64,000 nucleotides of DNA from Ophiura sarsii (Eukaryota; Echinodermata; Ophiuroidea; Amphilepidida; Ophiuridae). Both the position numbers and the translations under genes were made by a program. The notes under the pieces were generated by a model. The model made no database searches. It had not been told where the DNA came from and saw only the letters and a program-made list of their open reading frames with translations. The stretch is from NCBI GenBank assembly GCA_035610835.1, contig CM069446.1, forward strand, positions 47,221,625 through 47,285,624. The letters are read 5' to 3'. Of this stretch, positions 1-12,618 are shown one piece after another (within the stretch, counting starts at the first letter, position 1; each line of letters opens with the position of its first letter).

Positions 1-63
1 TCGTGCACAAGACGCCATGATTATTGCATGACGATTGCGTATCACGAAATTGGCTTTTTTGGA

Positions 64-242
64 CAACAGTTGCCAAAAATTCACATGTGCGTAACTTACA
101 TTAGCTGTTCATGCGACAGTTGCTGAAGTGGGATATTTCTCCATTAGAATCTAGGATTTAAGCAACAGTTGATCAATAAAAACCACATGAGTAAATCTTA
201 ACATAAGTTGCGTGATTGCCTGAGACAAATACTCAACAGTTG
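64..242. repeat. Four spaced CAACAGTTG-type motifs
   Basis: CAACAGTTG occurs at 64, 163 and 234, and CGACAGTTG at 114. Related CAACGTTG-like strings continue to about 450. The motif contains an E-box (CAGTTG) and a Myb-like AACNG core. It may belong to an unrecognised transposon end. Confidence 0.35.
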
Positions 243-1037
243 CCCAATTGAAACAATTAACGCACTATTTTAGCAACAAAAATGAGTTTTGACCGGGTTT
301 CCCCAACTTGTTACTAAATTGTTTTGCTCAACGTTGGGTAGTTTTTACTTTTATACAACACCTAGATTTCTACATACGTTGAATAAAATGTAACCAACCA
401 TTTACCCAACAAATTATTAAACGCAATTAAGCAACGTATTTTGCTCAACATTTTAGCAGTGTATTGATATCTTCGCAATGGTAACCTGGCACTGGCTGAT
501 AATTCGTATATATTTTTTATCATTTTTTGATATTTTTATATTTATATTTGGTTATGTTTAATCTTTCAAATCTGGTATTAATGTATTAATGTATGCATAG
601 GATGATTTTCATTAACAATCATATTCAACAGTCCCAATCCTCTCCTTCCATGGTCCAAATCAAACACTAGCGCGCGAGGCAATGCTATTTCCTCTGAATT
701 TTGCAAGTTAAATAACAATTTATATTTTTTTCCTGATTTCCTTATTTATTGTCTATAAATAATTAACTAAGTGCATACTGCACGTACATAAAGAATGCAA
801 ATCCCCAAGCGATTTATGTGTATTATTGAAATATGTGAAATCATCAGTACCTATCAATGTAAATTTTATTTAGGATACATGATTTAGAGCGCGGGAAATA
901 ATCACGTTGGATATTGTTGTTATATATGTTTCTAGAAAGAGGCAAACAATGTTACGTTCTGAATAAACACATACTTTATCAATTCCAGGTCTTTGCCTGT
1001 GAAAAACTAAGATGGTTTGAAACTTTATGGTTAACTA
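243..1037. other. No gene seen; AT-rich intergenic
   Basis: No supported ORF, RNA or inverted-repeat element was found here apart from the tail of the AACGTTG-rich stretch. Confidence 0.4.
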
Positions 1038-1128
1038 CGAGGGTCATTCAATAAGTTCTACCTCCTACCTCCTAAACTTGTTATTATATAAGCCAGCCTT
1101 AGGGACGCACCATTAGATTTTCCGGAGT

Positions 1129-1165
<37 letters not shown>

Positions 1166-2423
1166 AGGAAGTTTTCGGAAAAAAAAAATTCCCCCTCTAT
1201 GCAGGCCCCCCCCCCACAAAAATCCCCCCCTGATGATTAAAAAAAAAAAAAAATTCTACCCCACCCAACTCAATATGAATGAATACATTAAAAAAAAAAA
1301 TTCGCCGTCTTCGGCGGCGCAAAAAAATAAATTCACCCCTTACGACAGTAAAAAAAAAAATCACCCCCGAACCCAACTTCCTACCCCCCCCCCCCCCCCC
1401 CCCCCTCCTGAACATCTAATGGTGCGTCCCTTATGAAATATTACACAATTGTAGCGTGGAATCTCAGCTACAAATTCATAGTAAATTGATCTGAGTAATG
1501 GTTGTACTTTTCGTTAGATGCAGTGAAAGCCAAACCTCCATTTAGTGTGCCGGAAACGGATGAAAAACACCAACATATCGCCGAAGTGCTATTAATTCGG
1601 CCTATGTTAAGTGATCATACGTAGCTATTAGAACAATTATAACAGTTCTAAATGTCAGATATCTCTTGAACAGACTATAAATAATAAAGGTGACTGATTT
1701 CTTAGAAAAGAATATGCCCTTTGATTAGCCAGAACTAGATCAGGACAACCATTCATTTTACCCCTCCCCTAGAGAACACTGCAAAAGTCATATTTGATTT
1801 TCATAAGAACTAAGAGATCTTCAATATACAGGACTGAAGGAGGGATAATTATATCGAAGAGATAATTTTCTATCATTTCCTACCTGATTATCAACTCTGA
1901 AGGTTGTACATAAGGAAAACTCAAAAAGTGACTATTATGTTAAAGATTTCACAAACGAGGCATCACTGTGGCTTAACTTGTAACAATGAAAATTCGACCG
2001 ATTAGCAGTATTCCAGTATCCCAAAGGCATATCAATACATTCGAGTTGATATTACACTATTTGAAAGCATACAGGCGTTAATATTGCTTACAATCTCATG
2101 TATACATGACAATACTGTAATATATTCAGATATGTGTTATTGATTTCCATTTTCAATATTTAAATCATGCTTTTATATCTAACCATACACTACGGAAAAC
2201 CCCCCGAAAAACATTTTTTTTAAAGGTCATTTTCCGTTTCCGTTGTCCAAAATATCTCTCTGGCTTTGACCGCATCGTAACAAAAGTGAAACAGGTATCA
2301 ATTATGATTTACCATAAATGTGTAGCTATGACTTAGAGCTATAATTATGACAAATGTCATGAGGCTGACATTCCTATTAGCGATGTTATGAGTGAGGAGG
2401 TAGAACTTATTGAATGACCCTCG
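1038..2423. mobile_element. Non-autonomous mariner-like element, 1386 bp
   Basis: The ends are a perfect 28-bp inverted repeat beginning CGAGGGTCATTCAATAAGTT (1038-1065 and 2396-2423), flanked on both sides by TA. The terminal sequence and TA duplication fit mariner/Tc1 elements. The length without the nested insertion is about 1.05 kb and no transposase frame is visible, so it is a deleted derivative. Confidence 0.7.
1102..1430. mobile_element. Nested foldback element with poly-G and poly-C arms
   Basis: GGGACGCACCATTAGAT opens the element and its reverse complement closes it, with a 3-bp TTA duplication on each side (1099-1101, 1431-1433). A 3-bp TWA duplication suggests PIF/Harbinger. Inside are a run of about 35 G and a run of about 19 C, plus A-rich spacers. 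It sits inside the mariner-like element, so it is the younger insertion. Confidence 0.6.
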
Positions 2424-2829
2424 TAGATAGCTATTGTCCTTATTTCTATCTCCAGGTTCAAATGATATAAATATTGTTTTCGAAAACTTTATTCAATTAA
2501 CATTTGATTGAATTCAGTCTTTTACAAACAAAACAAATGTTGACTCAACTAATGATTGCAACTTACTGAAGTCTCAATTTTATTCTTTCATACCATGAAT
2601 ATAGCTTTGCATATAATAAAAAAGAACGTTATTCGACGTAAAGAGCTGAAATAAAGTATGGTCGTTTAATTGGTTGGTCTTCATTTTATATCCTTATTAC
2701 CTTGCTTTCACGAGCCAGGTGGCAGATTGTAGTACCTTTTCGATGGCAATTCGGTGTCATTTTGTCGATGTTTACACGAGAGAAGAGTAATATGGTTCTC
2801 AGATTCCTATTTTATAATGCAAAGATCTT
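2424..2829. other. No gene seen
   Basis: AT-rich sequence without a supported feature. Confidence 0.4.
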
Positions 2830-3074
2830 CACACTTTCCACGCGGCTATTAGTTTTACCATACCAAACAGATTTGTCAGAAACCTTTCTCAATTTTCAAA
2901 GTCTATCTCAAGGATTACTGGGCATGGTTGTACTTAGTTTAATGCATTTCTCATGGTGATTCCAAATATGGTGATGAAATTTAAAAAAATAAAAACAAAA
3001 TATGTCAAGCATTTTGTGAAATGTTGAAAATTGTCATTTGCAGACGGCTGTCGCGTGGACGTGGAAAGTGTTAT
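2830..3074 (-). mobile_element. CACTTTCCACGCGG MITE, copy A
   Basis: It opens with ACACTTTCCACGCGGCTATT and closes with GTGGAAAGTGTTA. The interior matches the other copies (AATGCATTTCTCATGGTGAT, CATTTTGTGAAATGTT). About 245 bp, in reverse orientation to copies D, E and F. Confidence 0.65.
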
Positions 3075-3785
3075 CAAAATAGAGACCGAATTGTTAAGAA
3101 ATACTATAGGCAAATTGTGGAATACACGCCTCATGTGTTTGGTGTACATCTTTCCGTTAAAAAAGAGAACATGAAGGGTAGAACACACAAATTCCTAACA
3201 AATCATAATGGCCAGGAAATGTTTTGAAATGTGTTTTTTTATGAGTTGATAGGATTACGTGAAACAAACCATTTTAGCAATGGGTTGATTAGATTACGTA
3301 AAACAAACGTTTCAGCTATTTGTTCTACTGCGCGTGTACGGTATAGGATGTTATCGATTGTCGTCATGTCATTCATTCTTTCAACATTCCTTACATATCT
3401 GCACCTGGTAGTACACATCGACAGGTGGTACATCAAATAGTGGTATATAAATACCCCCATGAGGCATTTCGAGTTCATTACCCTTCCGTTTAACGATGCA
3501 GGCAGTCATGAGCTTGCTAATGATGCGTCAAACTACCATCGGCTACGGAACACAATCTTTATTACGGGAATTCGAAGAACGATAGTAATATTGTATACTA
3601 GTAGTTCCTTAAATATTTTAATTATTGACAGCAGATTTTAAGTGACTTTGATATTTTTAACGTTATCAATCATGGTTAGGTAAGACGTTGCTTACGGTCA
3701 TAACTCCGTGATCTATATTTTCTGTTATAGTCTATATCGGAACTCGCATGTCAAGAGGCCATTCTTATTTATATCTTTTATATAT
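3075..3785. other. No gene seen
   Basis: Contains one short local direct repeat (GATTACGTGAAACAAAC / GATTACGTAAAACAAAC, 3250-3310). Open frames here have no recognisable coding content. Confidence 0.4.
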
Positions 3786-4030
3786 CGAGGGCTTAGAGCC
3801 AGAACTGTATGTCCAAATATGGTGTTTTGAGAAAAACACATTTACAAGTTTGATCGTGTCTAACAAAAAGAGGGCATTATCTTTTATATTTCCTTGGGCG
3901 CCCTCTATTATTAAATATTGGCCATAGAAACTTCTGGCAGTGACAGTATATCCATAAACATGTTTAAACATGGACTTAACTCATTTTTTAGCCCAAATTG
4001 GACATAGGCAGTTCTGGTTCTAAGCCCTCG
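3786..4030. mobile_element. MITE with CGAGGGCTTAGA ends
   Basis: CGAGGGCTTAGAGCCAGAAC at the left is matched inverted at the right (ends CTAAGCCCTCG). The inverted repeat is about 30 bp and TATATA lies on both sides. It is 245 bp long with no coding capacity. Confidence 0.65.
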
Positions 4031-4612
4031 ATATATATATATCGTATAAATATTGCATGCCTGGGAGTAGTATACCGGGTAGGATAATAGGGGGTTTGGG
4101 AGTTAAAGCCCGGGGCAGAATCATAAGCTGACACACTGACCTCGGAAAAGCGTTACGTATACATTTAGTACCGTGAACTACCGCCTTTATTACCAAAATA
4201 CTGGTCTCTGATTGGTCAATTTCAAGGTATTTTGTTTAAATTAGGCTTTAAATACGACCATACGAGACGTGTAAATTAAAACTTGCCCCGGGTTTGGGAT
4301 AGAAAACATTGAGAGGGAAAACCACATCTGTTCGCTTGTATGTGTGACGTAATATAAAAATAGGAGACTCGTTCTATTCAGTATTTCATCATTGGGTATA
4401 GGAACAAATCTTTTATTTATTCGACATTTTCACAATACAAAATACTTCATAAAAGTATCTATTATACAATTATATATAATATTAGGGTGTTTTACATAGG
4501 CTTGTTTGTTATCATTCAATGTACTATCAGATTGTACGTAATAGCTCAATAACTGGTCGGGGATGGGTTTTGATCAGTGTTGAAGTTAAACTGATTGCGT
4601 CAACGCAGAAGT

Positions 4613-4732
4613 TACGCTTTCATTAGCGCAATTGACGCAATCAATGAGCCAATGAGCTAATGAGACAATGAGCCAATGAGTCAACGAGTCAATGAGACAA
4701 TAAGCAAATGAACCAATGAGCTAATGAGCAGG
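4613..4732 (+). repeat. Short tandem array of CAATGAGCC-like 9-mers
   Basis: Repeated CAATGAGCCAATGAGCTAAT units with small variations run for about 120 bp, a typical minisatellite. Confidence 0.7.
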
Positions 4733-5050
4733 TATGGATGAGTTTGCTTTTCAATACATGGTTCCATTGCCTGTATATTTCCAGCCTATTTGTTAACCTC
4801 GATTATATCTTGACTTCCTTTGGCCGATTTATTTGATTTATTTGATCTGCGACTAGTAGGATCGCTGGCCAAGCACTGCCCAAGGCCCTGCGTCGCCAGG
4901 GGTGGTATCCTGGTTTGGCCCATGGTAGGAAAGACTTGGTACTTCATGTAGTGGTAGTCTTTAGAAAACATAATTATTACAGTTTTTGGTGATTTTAATG
5001 TTCATAAATGAATAATGTTCATATTGTTTGCAGGTCGAAAGAGTGAAAAT

Positions 5051-5405
5051 AGTGCTATTTCAGATTTTGTAAAATCAAAAGTTCAAAATTCGAAAAAGAA
5101 TCACAATCTATTATCCCTGTAGAAGATTTTAGTTTTAAAACTAGCCCAATTGTGGCAAGAAGTCACCACGTGTGCCAAGTCATGTGGTCGGGCATGTGGC
5201 AAGATTGTAGATAGACTGCTTCAAGGTCCCCAGCATGCGGGTAATAGTGTTGGATCGAACAATTTTTGGGTGGAACTTAGAGCCCAACACGCGACTTTTC
5301 AAAACTCTTGTGTTAAGAAAGTCAATTTTTGAACTTCAATTTGTTTAAAACCTAGTGATATTTCAGATTTTGTCAAATAAAAAGTTCAAATTTCGAGAGA
5401 AGTTA
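5051..5405 (+). repeat. Direct repeat pair about 300 bp apart
   Basis: TTTCAGATTTTGT followed by AAAAGTTCAAA and TTCGA occurs at 5058-5092 and again at 5360-5394. The sequence between them has no recognised feature. Confidence 0.45.
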
Positions 5406-6764
5406 CGATATAGAGCAGATTTTAGCCTAATTAGCCTAATGGGACTAAAGATCGACAAATGTGCCAAGACACATCCCGGAGTGTTTTTTTAGGTCGTCCA
5501 GGCAGTTGGTCCAGGGTGTTCATACATCACTGAAAACAATAACTCAAATTTTTCATCGTACTCTACTAATTTAAGTTTAGTAAAAGTAATTGGTTGAGCG
5601 CATGCTACTAGTTCTGATGAAGTCTTATGATGATAGGAAACCTGTATAGATTGAAAGACTTGCAAGGAATGAATTTAAGATTGTTTAGCAGGCCCTACTA
5701 ACGGGATATTGTAAGTTTTTCGAGGATGCCAGAATTGGTACAATTTACATGATTAGGTTTTACGAACTGGTTTTACAAACGGTTGCCGTTCTACGACAAC
5801 CGATTTTCCGCTGTTGCAATCATGTACTGAGAACCTTTTCTGCATCGCAGACGACTTCAGGTAGCACACAGGGTCAGTCACGTAATGCGTTCGTCCACTC
5901 TGGCGTGAAATACCGATGAAAAACGATGAAAAAAATATTGCGGTCATAACGTAAGCTTTCCGGTAGGCCCAGGAATATCGAATGCAACCGTGTGGATCGT
6001 GGGGATGGTGCTGTTTGTGTGGCACTAAGTGCAGAAACGACAGCCAAGATGGCGGACGCTTGCGAACAGCCTATCAATGATTCGCCATCCCCACGTTTTA
6101 TTTGAGAGAAATAAACACCTGCTTGCCAACGTTTTTCATGGGTATATCTGGGGCCTACCGTAATAGCTTACTTTACAGCTAGTTAGTTTGGCGCCACAAA
6201 ACAATAGCATCGTACACCACATTTGTACAGCAAATTGGTACAGCCAGACAAATAAGTATTAACAAGTTGGTTAACGCCTGCTAAACTAACTAAGATTAGT
6301 AGAAAGATACTATCTTTTTTGTGCTAGTACAGCAAGATAATACATCGTAAAACCTCTGCCTTACTTATAGTTTTACCAACTTAAATTGGTAAAGCAGATG
6401 AGTTGAGCATGCTCTATCAATAAATTACTATTGTTTAGCCTGCCAAACAATCAGTAGTTAGTAGAACTAGACATCGTTTTTACTAACCTTTTGTTTGTAG
6501 AACTTACGATTTTATGATTTCAGTGATTCACACCATTTTCACACGCAAATACTAGCGTCATGGCCAGTTCAACCTGTCAGAAAAGACGGTTTGCTGTCCG
6601 CAAATATCTCAAGCTAAACTATACAGGTAACTGGAACAAAATGTACATGATATGGAGGTGCACCTCCTTCGGTATGTTACACAAAATGACACTTTTTATT
6701 ATTATTTTACGATACTTTTTATTATATTCTCTGAGATCTATTTCATCAACCACGTTACACAAAG
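5406..6764. other. No gene proven; one YY1-like site
   Basis: CCAAGATGGCGG at 6042-6053 matches the YY1 consensus, which is common near animal transcription starts. No downstream coding exon could be supported. Sequence at 6170-6490 has several TTTAGYMTGCYAAAC-like strings that may be a degenerate repeat. Confidence 0.3.
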
Positions 6765-7008
6765 TGTTACTTAATTTAACGTAGTGATAGTTAGACGATA
6801 TTCCAAAATTTCACAAAATGTTTCAAAAATGTCAACATTTTTGAAATTCTGTACCATATTTGGAGGCACCATGAAGAATGACATCAAATAAGTACAAGCA
6901 AACCTAGTATTAGTTCAGTAATCCTTGAGATAGACTTTGAAATTTGGGAAAGGTTTCTGAAAAATCTGTTGTATGGTAAAACTAATAGCCGCGTGGAACG
7001 TGTTAAAG
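6765..7008 (+). mobile_element. CACTTTCCACGCGG MITE, copy B
   Basis: The right end is clear (GGTAAAACTAATAGCCGCGT then GGAACGTGTTAA) and the interior matches copies D-F. The left terminus is degenerate. Confidence 0.55.
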
Positions 7009-7907
7009 GAGTATATTCTCAGTGTAATTGTTTACTACTCTGTTTCCATATAATTATATGTAAAAGAAAATACATTATGAGTCTATGAAGATTTAGTGTA
7101 GGAGGCAGGATTTTGTTTGGATTGGAAGTGTTTTTATGTTTAACGATATCTGGATTTACTAAACTCTTGGAATATTTAAATGGATCGAAGGAAATCAAAA
7201 AGGCTCTTTTAGATCTCCTCGTTCCCTAGGTAGGTAAATAAAACATTGTATTTATCCAATAGTGTAATTTAAGTTTTGTAGTTATATGATACATTTTCAA
7301 GTATTCAGTATTAATCTAAATGATGTTGGGAAGTAGTCAACACAATTATTCATGCAGTTATTCTGTATGTAAATCGGAGATATCGGCATAGTTTGCGGGT
7401 AACTATATACATGTTTTTCTACGCAGATACTAGAACTTGAACAATCGAAATCATAGGAAACCTCTGTCAACAGTCGAATATGATTATTTTATCATTTTGA
7501 TTTATTTTTATTATATTTACCAGAATTTCAAAATTTACAAGCGAGTCAATCAAATGAACCAATAGAATCCTTATCTCTCGGATTTGAATATTCATTAATC
7601 ATGGTAGGTGGGCAATAGATGAACAAAAGAATAGGTATGACGAAACGACTATGTACGTGTACTTTAAGCACGAGTATGCAACCAACATCTCGAGTTTTAA
7701 TCAACATAACAGAGTCCTTATGTCCTAGTAATGCAAATCAAAGATGACTCAGTAAAAGATTGTTAGTTGTTGTAATTCACATTTCTATTGTATTAGATAA
7801 ACGCTCGGGTTAATATTTTCAGTGCCATATACAGTGTACAGGATTGTCTGAAAAATAAACACATACTTATTGATATTAAACAGCGAAAAATAAATTAATG
7901 TAGTGCC
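7009..7907. other. No gene seen
   Basis: AT-rich sequence with no supported feature. Confidence 0.4.
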
Positions 7908-8260
7908 TTAAAGGTAGATGTTCCGATTTTCAACTTGAAGTTTTCTATTCTACATGAAAGGTCATCCTTACAAAAATCGTGTTCCAAAGTTTGAGTTGCA
8001 TAGCTCTAATGGTTCTTATTTTAGACGCACAAGATGCTGTGAACTGTACCCATTGAGTAGTACACAAACTATATCGGTGGTTACCACCATTCGCGGTAAT
8101 TAGACGTTATTTCATCGATTTCTCCGTAATTATACCGATTTAGGCCGTCAAATTTCAGTATGATGATGAGAAAAATATGAGCTGTCATATGATATGAAAA
8201 TCTCCGTATGTTTGAAATAATTCTGTGTTACGAAAATGTGATCGGGTCATCTACCTTTAA
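7908..8260 (+). mobile_element. TTAA MITE (AGGTAGATGTTCCGAT ends), copy 1
   Basis: TTAA plus AGGTAGATGTTCCGAT at the left and ATCTACCT plus TTAA at the right. The TTAA target is typical of piggyBac-type elements. The interior matches the copies at 13.2, 23.3 and 47.6 kb (TTCTATTCTACATGAA, GTTTGAGTTGCATA). Confidence 0.7.
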
Positions 8261-8284
8261 GTGGAATTATGTAAATAAACTCCT

Positions 8285-8460
8285 ACAGGATCTTGAAAAG
8301 TGCCACTTTTTCTGTAAACATCATTTGTGTGAAATGCGACTATTTTGGGAAAAGTAATATTGATTGAAACTTTCCATGGGTAAACGTTTCAGTTTTTTTA
8401 AATGTCTAATTTTGAGTGGAGTTATGCAAATAAACGTGATCTAATTTTAGGGGGACTTAC
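8285..8460 (+). mobile_element. Partial copy of the 58.1-kb GGGGTCAAAA MITE
   Basis: GATCTTGAAAAGTGCCACTT and AGTGGAGTTATGCAAA, ending TAGGGGGACTT, match 58430-58600. The left half is missing. Confidence 0.5.
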
Positions 8461-8619
8461 ACTTAAAAGCTTTGGTATCGTTGAGCGCTACATGAAAAGT
8501 CATATATGCAGATGCGCTGCATATTTTCTTAATCAGAGGGGTTTGACCCTGATACAAATCCAGTTCAGTGAATAGCAGTACGGTCTTTTATATCTCTCTA
8601 ATCATTGTGCGCATTGATC

Positions 8620-9095
8620 TACACCTAGCACATAAAGTCCCTGACCAGGTGCTTTGAGGTTGACTAATTCAAAATATATAATCGGTACAAAAAATCTGAG
8701 ATATACATTAAATGAGCAAATTTCTTCTCCGCAGTTTGATACCTCATTCAACAAAATCGAATGGATACTTTTAAAGTTATGGCGATTTCAATGACCGCGC
8801 ATGCAACAGAAAAATTGCACTAGGTATAGGAATCATTGATTTGTGTGTGATTACTGTCATAACTGTGTGCTATCTGAACGAGACAGATGAATGGGTCTTT
8901 AGTGATAACCGCAATGTGCGGGACAAAGGGTGTATCTGGCTGTGAAGAATACAAGTCTTAGCTGATAAGCTGTGAGTTTTTCAGTGCGTAAATCCATAGA
9001 CGGGTAAAACATTGATTTTTACCGTCTATGGTAAATCACACACAAATCAATGATTTCCTATACCTAGTGCAACTTTTCTGTTGCATGCATGCGCA
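8620..9095 (+). mobile_element. Long-inverted-repeat element, truncated copy (TACACCTAGCA family)
   Basis: It opens TACACCTAGCACATAAAGTC and shares GCTTTGAGGTTG, GCAAATTTCTTCTCCGCAGT and GTTATGGCGATTTCAATGAC with the full copy at 20.1 kb. It breaks off inside the right arm after CTATACCTAGTGCAACTT. Confidence 0.65.
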
Positions 9096-10370
9096 CTTGA
9101 ACGAAAGACGTATTATATATGATAATCACCAAATTAATATTTGAAAATAATGAAATATTTGCAATTCAATTTTTATGGGTACTTGTACGTCTGGTGATGC
9201 AACGTTGATGACAATCGTATAAGTCTTACGCATCACTTATACGTAGGAGCTATACGTTCTGATTTTGCAGTGGGACCTTATGACACATTTGACATTCACC
9301 TGACGTAGCATGGGGTTTATAATAATTTAAACATCCTGATACTCTGCTTGTATTTTGCGTGTTAAACGGTGTCCCATGTTTAAGGGCACGTTTTTGACAA
9401 TGAACATTTAAGAATTGGACCTGAAATAGTAACATTCATGTTCTGAATACCAAAAGAATGTTTCTGCCTATTTTGTAGCTTGCGTGTCACAAACAAGGCA
9501 TGTCAAATTCAATTTGCGATATTCCTATGGAGAGTTTATAAGAATTTGCATTCAGTGAGTAATTGAACACGATCTATCACTAATACTACTAAAGGTTGAT
9601 GGGTGACGTTCACATTTTTTACAAACAAATACATTTTCATCTAATACAGATCTACAATCTTGGAAAACAAGTGGAACTGCGCATTACTCGTTTGGACACT
9701 TCGTGCAAAATTTGTTTTCTGATCTGTAAATTACGTTTTTTAAGAGCTGAAGAGGACATCTTCTCCCTTCCTCTCACCCCATCAATAAATGTTGGGACAC
9801 CTTCAATAACTGCCGAGGAAATTGATATTTTTCAACATTACACGGGGAGAGGGGTGTTAGTTTTCTGTTGTTACAAGACTTTTTTTCAGGATTATAGTAA
9901 TCATAAAAGCAACATTTGAATGTCAGATACATAATACATTCTTGTATTGCACAAATCATCACTGGAATCTCAATAGCAGCTTTTCCATAAAAGTGGCAAA
10001 AGCGTAATTAGCACCATTCTTGCTGAACATAATGTACATTATAAACTATGATATTAAGCTTTCATACGAATTTTGATTTTTAAAAAGTGGACGTTTCTGA
10101 TAGAAAATGTGGACTCTTTTGCAAAAATGGTACATTCCAAGTTTGCCCAAAGTTACCTCTTTTGAAACTCATAAAATCATGGACCATGTTCGATCGGCAC
10201 AAAGCTCAATTTAAATGATATTTAGGTAATTTGTTAGTAGTGTCTCTTTTGATTTCCACTTAATTTCCAATTAATAGATGTCAACTGCTAGTAATATTTG
10301 AATGGTTATGAGGGAATTATTCGGCCTAAGCGATTTACATCATACTATCTATGCTATCCGATGCATCAGT
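9096..10370. other. No gene seen
   Basis: GTATAAGTCTTACGCATCAC near 9218 resembles the palindromic repeats at 35.9 and 60.1 kb. Nothing else is supported. Confidence 0.35.
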
Positions 10371-10425
10371 TTTGTATCTGTGGCCATAGTATAAATAAAC
10401 AAAACGTGTAAAGATATACGTCTAA
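10371..10425. mobile_element. Fragment of the TGGCCATAGTATAAACAAAA MITE
   Basis: TGGCCATAGTATAAATAAAC then AAAACGTGTAAAGATATACG matches the ends of the element at 49.5 kb. It directly abuts the GGCCCTGTCACACC element. Confidence 0.4.
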
Positions 10426-12582
10426 AGGCCCTGTCACACCATAGCGTATGGCCTGAACGTGGCCTGAACGTATGCCGACGTATTCAAAAAATAGCTCGAA
10501 AATTGTCAGAGTCCAAGAACGTCCAAGAACGTCCAACTTCCTAACGAATTGCGTAGGAAAAGTCGACATCGGTGATGGAATGGACGTATCCATAACGTAT
10601 CCATAGCCTATTAAACGTATACATAGCGTATGACTAACGTATTGATAGCGTATCACTAACTTATAACAAACTTATGACAGCGTATCACATCGTATGCGAT
10701 CGGCGAGCGTATACCAACGTATGCTTAACGTATTCGAAGCGTATGTCTGCCGTGTTCGACGTATCCTCAGCGTATCCTCGGCGTACAACGAACACGTGAC
10801 TTATGCCGCTGCAGAAATTGAGTTTCGTACACGGCGGGACAAGTGTTGCCAGTTCAAGTAAACGCAGCCTAGATGATAACTATTAAAATATCTAGAAGGG
10901 TAAATCTATAGGTCCAACCTATAACTTACGACGAGTAACGTACCTCTAACGTATGTCAGCGTATGTCAACGTATGTCTAACGTATGTCAGCGTTTGTAAA
11001 CGTATGTCTAACGTACCACGAACCTATCGGGAACTTAAGCAGAACGTTGAGTACGTCGAGAAATTTTGAACATGCTCAATAATTTTTCGCGGGCTCGACG
11101 TGTTCCAAATTTTCACAACGTATCACAGCGTGCTCTTAACGTAAACGACGTATCCCCAACTTACCCCTAACTTGTATCAGCGTACACCAACGTACGCCAA
11201 CGTATTTTTCTTTTCAATATTTCGCATACGTTGTCATACGTTCAGGCGAACGCTATGTATACGTTTAATACGCTATGGATACGCTATGGATACGTGACAG
11301 GGCCTTACACGATCGCCCGGCATAAGGTGAATACGTGAGAATACGTTGAAACTCGTTGGAAATACGTCAGGCATACGTTAGACATACGGCACATATACGT
11401 TATCAACTCGCTATCACTACGTTGGCTGTACGTTTCCCCGTCAGCCTACGTTCATCAACGTATACCAACTTACGAGTAACGTACGAGTAACGTACCACTA
11501 ACGTATGTCAGCGTATGTCAACGTATATTTAACGTACCACAAACTTACCGGGAACTTATGCAGAACGTATTAAGCACACGTTGAGTACGTCGAGAAATGT
11601 TGAGCATGCTCAATATCTTTTCGCGGGCTCGACGTGTTCCAAATTGTCACAGCGTGCTCTTAATGTAAACGACGTATCCCCAACTTACCCCTCAGCGTAC
11701 ACCAACGTACACCAACGTATTTTTCGATATTTCGCATACGTTGGCATACGTTGAGGCGATACGTTACACCATAGCGTATGGCCTGAACGTGGCCTGAACG
11801 TATGCCGACGTATTCAAAAAATAGCTCGAAAATTGTCAGAGTCCGAGAACGTCCAAGAACGTCCAACCTCCCAACGAATTGCGTCAACATCGGTGATGGA
11901 ATGGACGTATCCATAGCGTATTAAACGCATACATAGCGTATGACTAACGTATTGATAGCGTATCACTAACTTATAACAAACTTATGACAGCGTATCACTG
12001 CGTATGCGATCGGCGAGCGTATGACCAACGTATTCGTAGCGTATGTCTGCCGTTCTCGACGTATCCTCAGCGTATCCTCGGCGTACAACGAACACGTGAC
12101 TTATACCGTTGCAGAAATTGAGTTTCGTACACGGCGGGACAAGTGTTGCCAGTTCAAGTAAACGCAGCCTAGATGATAACTATTAAAATATCTAGAAGAG
12201 TAAATCTATATGTCCTACCTACAACTTAAGACGATTAACGTACATCTAACGTATGTCAGCGTATGTCGAACGTATGTCAGCGTTTGTAAACGTATGTCTA
12301 ACGTACCACGAACCTATCGGGGACTTATGCAGAACGTAAGTTAAGCACACGTTGAGTACGTCGAGAAATTTTGAACATGCTCAATAATTTTTCCCGGGCT
12401 CGACGTGTTCCAAATTTTCACAACGTATCACAGCGTGCTCTTAACGTACCCGACGTATCCCAAACTTACCCCTAACTTGTATCAGCGTACACCAACGTAC
12501 GCCAACGTACGCCAACTTTTTTTCTCGATATTTCGCATACGTTGTTATACGTTCAGGCGATACGCCATGGTGTGACAGGGCT
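10426..12582. mobile_element. Composite CGTATG-rich element with GGCCCTGTCACACC ends
   Basis: AGGCCCTGTCACACCATAGC opens it and its near-complement (CCATGGTGTGACAGGGCT) closes it. An internal terminus, GTGACAGGGCCTTA at 11291-11304, ends a first complete unit. A further unit starts without its first bases at about 11763 (CACCATAGCGTATGG). Units share blocks such as CTCGACGTGTTCCAAATT and TACACGGCGGGACAAGTGTT. It is saturated with AACGTATG and AGCGTATG words. No long ORF is present. Confidence 0.65.
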
Positions 12583-12618
12583 ACCGTACAGCTAGCGCGC
12601 ATTCGGCGTTTTGGGAAC

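Noticed and set aside
9596..9919. 107-residue plus-strand frame
   Set aside because: No domain, splice signals or compositional support; length is within chance for this amount of sequence.
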